Made by a program: the position numbers and the translations under genes. Under the pieces are notes generated by a model that saw nothing but the letters and a program-made list of their open reading frames with translations, was not told where the DNA came from and made no database searches. A stretch of DNA of 64,000 nt from Vespa crabro (Eukaryota; Arthropoda; Insecta; Hymenoptera; Vespidae): contig NC_060956.1 in assembly GCF_910589235.1 (NCBI RefSeq), forward strand, positions 8,066,999 through 8,130,998. The letters are read 5' to 3'. Below are positions 62,676-64,000 of the stretch, piece by piece (the stretch's first letter is position 1; each line of letters begins with the position of its first letter).

Positions 62676-64000
62676 CTCGTAAAAGGATACAAGACGAAAA
62701 AGAAAAACAGAATGAGATCGAAATGAGCATTTTTCTTCTTTGAAAACGGAAACCAATACCATCTTCAGTATGATTTTAATAATTAATCGATGTTTTGGAT
62801 AGCATGATTACGAAAGATTTGTGAAGAAATTGTTTCAAACAGTTACTTCCAGGGACTAACATATGAGAAAATTTTTTCTGCTAAAGTAAAAAGAAATCGC
62901 TCGAGAACTTGTACATTGAGATTTAAATGACTTCCAGCGATAAAGCCAAGGAAGGAATATAAAAAATACGAAAGAAAAATAAAAAGGCGAGGGATGAATC
63001 TTGTTCTCAGAGAAGGCGTAAAATAAATTTTTTACGAGGAATTCGATGAATTCTTCCATTATCCTGAAATCGTACAAAAAAAAAGAAGGTGTATTGATGT
63101 ATAAATTTCACCTTCACTTAACTATCTTCTGTTCAATTTTATATTTCAAACACTTCCCTCGATAAAGTCAGAACGAGAGAACGAGGAGTACCTAAGAGAA
63201 ACGAAGCAAGAGTGACAACAAGAAAGACAGAGAAAGAGGGTCATGAAGAGAATATTAGACTGTAGTCGTTACTGTAGTTTAAATAGTTTCAGTATTAATA
63301 AATTCCAAAAAACCACACGATAATTTTTATTTTTTTTTTATCTCTACTCTAGTTCCGTTTATATCGAGTATGGAACAGGAGTATAACCCTTATTAGAAAT
63401 ATTTTACGTGTTTGCAAGTAACTATAACTAAAACTTAATGATGTCTACATAATTTTGTACATACATATATAAAACAAAACAATGTTCTCACTGGTAACGT
63501 CTAAAAAAGAGAAAGAAATAGTGAGAAAAATACAACTTTCGTTATCCGACTATTTTCTTTCCTTATATTCTTTAAAAGAAAAAAACAAAATGGAGAAAAA
63601 AAGATGCTAGCGAAAAGATCAAATCTGTCTAGAAAAAAAATTTTTTTCTTCCAATAAAAGAAAAAATTCTTATTATTTTATTATAAAACAGAGAAATAAA
63701 ATGGGGAAAGAAATCGACCGACGTTTCAATAAAGGCATTCAAATATTTTCTTTATCGTTAGAGTTAAAGAGAGAAGGATAAGAATTATCACGATTGAAGC
63801 TTTCGATGGGTACGGGAATAATGCGATAAGAGGTAGGATTGAAGTTGCGATCTATCGTAGCGAAGAATCGATGGATCGTCTTTCTTTATCGCCGGAGGAG
63901 CCAGTCGATCGCGTGCTACTGGTGATGCCTTCTTACCACTCACCTGGACTCGTTGCCGGTGACGATCTTGCTTCCGTTGCTTCCTCTCGAGCTCCTCCTT
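21411..64000 (-). CDS. Smg6: Smg6 (EST1A) 3' part: five exons encoding the PIN endonuclease domain
   Basis: SMG6 is the endonuclease of nonsense-mediated mRNA decay: its C-terminal PIN domain cuts target mRNA near the premature stop. Five exons (63944-64000, 30621-30783, 23055-23275, 21940-22024, 21411-21550) total 666 nt, so 221 residues plus TGA. All four junctions are GT-AG and keep frame (phases 0, 1, 0, 1). Numbering from the window edge, residues 1-19 are a charged, probably helical linker. The PIN domain runs from about residue 29 to 221, with VPDTN (D41), a NELEGLARG turn at 76-84, RNDD (D154/D155) and TEDRN (D194). These correspond to the acidic triad of human SMG6 (D1251, D1353, D1392), so the nuclease looks intact. 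The C-terminus PDFMKWASLG matches the family end. The 14-3-3-like and N-terminal regions lie outside the window. Family identity is near certain; exon ends come from splice signals, phase and family alignment, without transcript data. Confidence 0.95.
21551..21939 (-). other. Smg6 last intron (389 bp) holding a SINE
   Basis: GTATGT donor at 21939 and CCTCAG acceptor at 21551. The 3' third is a tRNA-like SINE (next entry). The rest is AT-rich with nothing further recognised. Confidence 0.9.
21560..21660 (-). mobile_element. tRNA-derived SINE-like element
   Basis: On the minus strand a tRNA-like head carries an A-box-like TAACTTATTGGT (21642-21653) and a perfect B box GGTTCAAATCC, 31 nt apart. 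It is followed by CCCAGCCTACAATTTTC and an AT-rich tail that reaches the Smg6 acceptor. A related sequence at 33.1 kb has the same order and also CCTACAATTT downstream. The anticodon arm does not fold as a normal tRNA, so a SINE is preferred over a tRNA gene. The 3' limit is approximate. Confidence 0.6.
21940..22024 (-). CDS. Smg6: Smg6 exon d (85-nt exon, catalytic NDD)
   Basis: This 85-nt exon is too short to stand out as an open frame and was found by looking for the missing NDD motif. The acceptor is ATATTCATTGCAG|GACAAA and the donor is CCCAG|GTATGT; phase 0 in, phase 1 out. It encodes residues 148-175: DKLTRNDDRILATCLSLCR and then TGNKDYNNP. The NDD holds the second catalytic acid (human D1353), and RILATCLSLC matches the human LILSCCLHYC helix. 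Joining to the last exon gives NNP-A-EEGQ in frame. Confidence 0.93.
22025..23054 (-). other. Smg6 intron of 1,030 bp
   Basis: GTGAAC donor and TTGCAG acceptor. AT-rich. It contains a perfect hairpin TATGCGGA-5 nt-TCCGCATA at 22653-22673, followed by more TATGCATA-like palindromic sequence. No coding or transposon sequence recognised. Confidence 0.85.
23055..23275 (-). CDS. Smg6: Smg6 exon c (PIN core helices)
   Basis: The acceptor is TTTGTTATAG|TTTTAAAC and the donor is GATAAG|GTGAAC; 221 nt, phase 1 in and phase 0 out. It encodes residues 74-147, from VLNELEGLARG through the helix HVARVAESAKAALAF to RCLTTRGTVLTSSTF and VEEDVDK. It corresponds to human INELDGLAKG through LTSRGNELESIAF. The exon is clearly GC-richer than the intron sequence beside it, as expected for constrained coding DNA in an AT-rich genome. 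The donor has C rather than G at position +5, a slightly weak site. Confidence 0.95.
23411..23471 (+). repeat. (GACA)/(GA)n
   Basis: Starts as AGACAGAGAC units, then about 18 GA units. Confidence 0.92.
23677..23769 (+). repeat. 31-bp tandem repeat x3, each unit a small hairpin
   Basis: Three units at 23677, 23708 and 23739, exactly 31 bp apart. Each has two 7-nt arms around 5 nt (first unit CTGCTGA-CAAAC-TCAGCAG) followed by GGGATTTTT. Units 2 and 3 differ in the arms but mostly keep pairing, partly through G.T wobbles read on the plus strand. It lies about 400 bp upstream of the exon c acceptor. Confidence 0.85.
25316..25357 (+). repeat. (GA)n
   Basis: About 21 GA units. Confidence 0.93.
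28159..28206 (+). repeat. (GA)n
   Basis: About 23 GA units; forms an inverted pair with the CT tract at 28654. Confidence 0.93.
28654..28732 (+). repeat. (CT)n, long
   Basis: About 32 CT units, ending in ATCTCT variants. Confidence 0.94.
29569..29690 (+). repeat. (CT)n, interrupted
   Basis: Long CT-rich block with TTT and TAT interruptions. Confidence 0.9.
30621..30783 (-). CDS. Smg6: Smg6 exon b (first PIN strand, catalytic DTN)
   Basis: The acceptor is CATATTTTGCAG|GCAATC and the donor is GTGG|GTGAGTAC; the exon is 163 nt, phase 0 in and phase 1 out. It encodes residues 20-73, including VEIEVRPRQLVPDTNCFIDYL and ending YTLMVPLV. The aspartate of VPDTN is the first catalytic residue of the PIN fold (human D1251). 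An insert around residues 56-63 (KATSGAQP) lengthens the loop relative to human. The split codon G|TT restores the valine of PLVVLNELEG. Confidence 0.95.
33080..33200 (+). mobile_element. second tRNA-derived SINE-like copy
   Basis: TAGCTCAGTGATTA resembles a tRNA D arm/A box (33086-33099). It is followed about 30 nt later by GAATTCAAATCCC, a B box with two changes, and then by CCTACAATTT as in the copy at 21.6 kb. Orientation is plus. The head is degenerate and the 3' end is approximate. Confidence 0.5.
33789..33885 (+). repeat. (GA)n, long
   Basis: About 28 perfect GA units, then GAAAGA and GGGAGA variants. Confidence 0.94.
36975..37515 (+). pseudogene. mariner transposase relic A, centre deleted
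   Basis: Mariner transposases cut and paste DNA flanked by TA. Here the N-terminal helix-turn-helix region is seen in one frame: AQMFK, then SQECVEDELRSGK and TTKTEVYVQN (37021-37110), matching family motifs such as ESVEDDPRSGRP. Close after it comes the C-terminal catalytic end, WMLHHDN (about 37195), DLSLADFFLF, then NIQSAVTDKLKAI and CYKEWKKRLQRLYSLQ in shifted frames. About 100 or more residues between the helix-turn-helix and HHDN are missing, including the first catalytic aspartate. There are several stops. Terminal repeats were not found. Family is certain, subfamily not assigned. Confidence 0.85.
38449..38482 (+). repeat. (CT)n
   Basis: 17 CT units; inverted partner of the GA run at 38645. 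Confidence 0.93.
38645..38692 (+). repeat. (GA)n
   Basis: 24 GA units, 162 bp after the CT run. Confidence 0.93.
38969..39642 (+). pseudogene. mariner transposase relic B (SETMAR-like type), centre deleted
   Basis: The N-terminus KIDKKQIRIIFLYEYKLGHK (38972-39031) is the start of SETMAR-like mariner transposases. PFIVDNDQVKTLV follows at about 39158, then LGKSKKLDKWVPHELSENKR near 39290-39345. The sequence then jumps straight to ARLHVARQTLQKLN, YNDLAHSACSPDLLPTDYHFF and KHLDHYLQGKTF. It closes with KCVDSDGSYFN and a stop at 39642. The jump removes the segment holding the first and second catalytic aspartates. The whole relic is about 670 bp, against just over 1 kb for an intact coding region. 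Frameshifts and stops are present. Confidence 0.88.
39692..39756 (+). repeat. dispersed repeat, copy 1
   Basis: Roughly 65 bp shared with 41343-41408, including ATTTCGAT, CTGACTTTTC, ATATAGATTT and GGAATTAGCAA in the same order, with scattered differences. It begins about 50 bp after the mariner B stop codon and may be a transposon end, though no partner inverted copy was seen. Confidence 0.6.
40266..40317 (+). repeat. (TA)n
   Basis: TA run with one CATA interruption near its start. Confidence 0.92.
41343..41408 (+). repeat. dispersed repeat, copy 2
   Basis: Second copy of the repeat at 39692-39756, in direct orientation 1.65 kb away, with no mariner coding sequence next to it. Confidence 0.6.
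42930..42940 (+). repeat. C11 homopolymer
   Basis: Eleven C bases in the giant intron. Confidence 0.9.
43579..43668 (+). repeat. (CT)n, longest of the window
   Basis: About 45 uninterrupted CT units, followed by GTGTGT-rich sequence. Confidence 0.95.
43714..43779 (+). repeat. (AT)n
   Basis: About 29 AT units or more. Confidence 0.93.
45775..47443 (+). mobile_element. Dong/R4-like LINE relic, 5' part to RT palm
   Basis: This A-rich plus-strand sequence is the 5' part of a non-LTR retrotransposon. It is preceded directly by TAATAATAACAATAATAATAA. An open start of 53 codons lies at 45872-46033 (MPLLGLRQSVSGANSGHDST, then a stop after KLIGEF). Reverse transcriptase pieces follow: YKIIKGTICKKVEE, ILNIYKINAKIQNFLKQIMQ with KWKIKIHLN (47064-47156), then a decayed GIFQGDSLSP region, and YMDD at 47355-47366. 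ERFTQDMKMS is the last match before it breaks off. Stops are frequent. Assignment to the Dong/R4 group rests on the C-terminal part (54.8-55.3 kb) and on the TAA flank, so it is an inference. Confidence 0.75.
49556..49840 (+). pseudogene. gypsy integrase catalytic core fragment
   Basis: A 94-codon open frame covers the central part of a retroviral-type (DDE) integrase core. The first acidic residue is present (RIDQYG) and the second is replaced by V in SVRDNCF. The frame stops before the third acidic residue; that glutamate appears as GQVERVN in another frame near 49890. It would have joined the cDNA to target DNA. Loss of one catalytic acid and of the C-terminal domain makes it inactive. Confidence 0.85.
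50438..50813 (+). repeat. candidate gypsy 3' LTR
   Basis: Starts TGTTGTCATATT and ends AGCATTACA, directly before LINE sequence resumes. It follows the end of integrase by about 500 bp and is GC-richer than the flanks. Without a matching 5' copy its limits are an inference. Confidence 0.4.
50814..51099 (+). mobile_element. LINE relic, RT-distal part (continues 45.8-47.4 kb piece)
   Basis: Begins at the end of the gypsy LTR with TKDSKKETLNSG and then HEIYKYMGFQ (50876-50905), the segment that follows YMDD and the FGLDKC region in Dong/R4-type RTs. It therefore picks up where the piece ending at 47443 stops. It runs, decayed, up to the (TAA) tract. Confidence 0.65.
51100..51166 (+). repeat. 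(TAA)22 microsatellite between two LINE stretches
   Basis: Twenty-two TAA units without interruption. Sequence on both sides resembles the same part of the LINE RT (YKYMGFQ before; YRCFSLN and INTYAITILIY after). It therefore seems to mark the border between two LINE copies rather than an internal repeat. Confidence 0.85.
51167..52030 (+). mobile_element. LINE relic, second copy, RT thumb region
   Basis: A-rich and full of stops. ILKSKLKRNTSKIINTYAIT (about 51340-51405) with ILIY matches the ILKTKLNSKNxxKAINTYAIPVLTY segment of Dong/R4-like RTs. The later part is decayed, with an open stretch at 51681-51884 of no clear motif. Its likely continuation lies beyond the DIRS-like insert, at 54.79 kb. 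Confidence 0.6.
52040..54385 (+). mobile_element. DIRS-like (tyrosine-recombinase) retrotransposon relic
   Basis: RT: VSLITEGDVTSSVNLKDAYF (motif A, D codon at 52559), then FTCLPFGLYIT, and YLDD at 52729-52740. RNase H: CAFEFWNKEERSRHINY and IAIAYVNR, where the usual DNT is NNT, so a catalytic aspartate is lost (about 53420). Downstream comes a block typical of this order: VVPAWFFQPWYPLF (about 53870-53910) and SLVVGKLSG. IDSIAKSTLKQYDNS (about 54083-54127) resembles the N-terminal end of the DIRS tyrosine recombinase. LISLRPSCHKREVD follows. The catalytic part of the recombinase and the gag region are absent. The absence of any DDE integrase, the LKDAYF/CLPFGL RT type and the recombinase-like end support DIRS over gypsy. 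Confidence 0.75.
54790..55556 (+). mobile_element. LINE relic, C-terminal region and poly(A) tail
   Basis: SEDTCRKSRQIHE (54885-54923) is a decayed CCHC knuckle, with the second C now S. Shifted frames then show YQAIANK and KLIKDNISYY, FENDQFKIY and NKSDVTL (55153-55173), resembling the RPD motif of a restriction-like endonuclease. IIPLVISTTGIISNLFIQYI (near 55290-55348) is the family C-terminus. A 3'UTR of about 160 bp ends in A26 (55518-55543) plus more A-rich sequence, the expected LINE tail. CCHC plus an endonuclease-like end after the RT points to the R2/R4/Dong group. AAGTAATAACGATAATAATT follows the tail. Confidence 0.75.
55518..55543 (+). repeat. A26 run (LINE tail)
   Basis: Twenty-six A bases, followed by A-rich GAAAAAAGAAAAACC. 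Confidence 0.92.
56175..56232 (+). repeat. (TA)n
   Basis: About 29 TA units. Confidence 0.94.
59967..60009 (+). repeat. (TA)n
   Basis: About 21 TA units. Confidence 0.93.
60514..60560 (+). repeat. (GA)n
   Basis: About 22 GA units. Confidence 0.93.
62609..62671 (+). repeat. (ACAG)n then (GA)n
   Basis: ACAGACAG units, then about 16 GA units. Confidence 0.92.
63944..64000 (-). CDS. Smg6: Smg6 exon a (window-edge exon, 3' end seen)
   Basis: On the minus strand this reads KEELERKQRKQDRHRQRVQ with no stop and then meets a strong donor, CCAG|GTGAGT. It is the very charged linker just before the PIN domain. The frame is set by the junction: RQRVQ joins AILKKSSVSVE at phase 0, giving the expected run into VEIEVRP. 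The 5' end of the exon is beyond the window. The next exon lies 33,160 bp away, which is why it would be missed without the phase match. Confidence 0.85.

Larger units (their letters stand above)
30784..63943 (-). other. Smg6 giant intron (33,160 bp)
   Basis: GTGAGTGG donor at 63943 and TATTTTGCAG acceptor at 30784, both at phase 0. The intron carries almost all of the window's recognisable transposons: SINE-like at 33.1 kb, mariners at 37.0 and 39.0 kb, and the LINE/gypsy/DIRS mosaic at 45.8-55.6 kb. It also holds many microsatellites and CpG-rich non-coding patches. I see no nested host gene. The intron is inferred from one phase-matched exon at the window edge, so an undetected small exon inside it cannot be excluded. 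Confidence 0.8.
55560..63943. other. giant intron, 5' part: unassigned, microsatellites
   Basis: Contains (TA)n at 56175 and 59967, (GA)n at 60514 and 62609, an A-rich purine run at 56306-56338, and mixed-composition patches at 55740-55910, 57890-58160 and 58590-59110. Two overlapping frames at 58600-59110 use different strands and show no protein motif. Nothing else recognised. Confidence 0.6.

Overview
The window looks like part of an insect nuclear genome, most likely a hymenopteran (ant, bee or wasp). It is AT-rich but not CpG-poor, carries many very long (GA)n/(CT)n and (TA)n tracts, has small exons in very large introns, and holds mariner, Dong/R4-like LINE, Ty3/gypsy and DIRS-like relics. 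The order is an inference from the overall look and from the proteins; the species cannot be fixed from sequence alone.

One host gene can be supported. It lies on the minus strand and is the 3' end of Smg6 (EST1A), the PIN-domain endonuclease of nonsense-mediated mRNA decay. Five exons (63944-64000, 30621-30783, 23055-23275, 21940-22024, 21411-21550) join in phase through GT-AG introns. They give 221 residues ending in a stop codon and contain the whole PIN domain with its acidic residues. The rest of the gene lies beyond position 64000. The introns are 33,160, 7,345, 1,030 and 389 bp.

Layout. 1-21,410: sequence downstream of Smg6 with no exon I could recognise. It holds microsatellites, short tandem repeats, a LINE endonuclease fragment (2.6-2.9 kb, minus), a dead DDE transposase (7.28-7.48 kb), a piggyBac-like end (6.24 kb) and several CpG-rich patches. 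21,411-30,783: four Smg6 exons, with a tRNA-derived SINE next to the last acceptor and a tandem hairpin array in the 7.3-kb intron. 30,784-63,943: one giant intron, with two internally deleted mariners (37.0-37.5 and 39.0-39.6 kb) and a mosaic of retroelements at 45.8-55.6 kb. In the mosaic, LINE sequence of a Dong/R4-like type is interrupted by a dead Ty3/gypsy element and by a DIRS-like (tyrosine-recombinase type) element. All of these lie on the plus strand, antisense to Smg6.

Every transposon reading frame seen is broken by stops, frameshifts or lost catalytic residues, so none looks able to act by itself. I found no clearly new biological system. The observations most worth checking are the retroelement mosaic with its (TAA)n association, the DIRS-like relic, a possible in-phase alternative first exon for a PIN-only Smg6 product, and long (GA)n/(CT)n inverted pairs within Smg6 introns.
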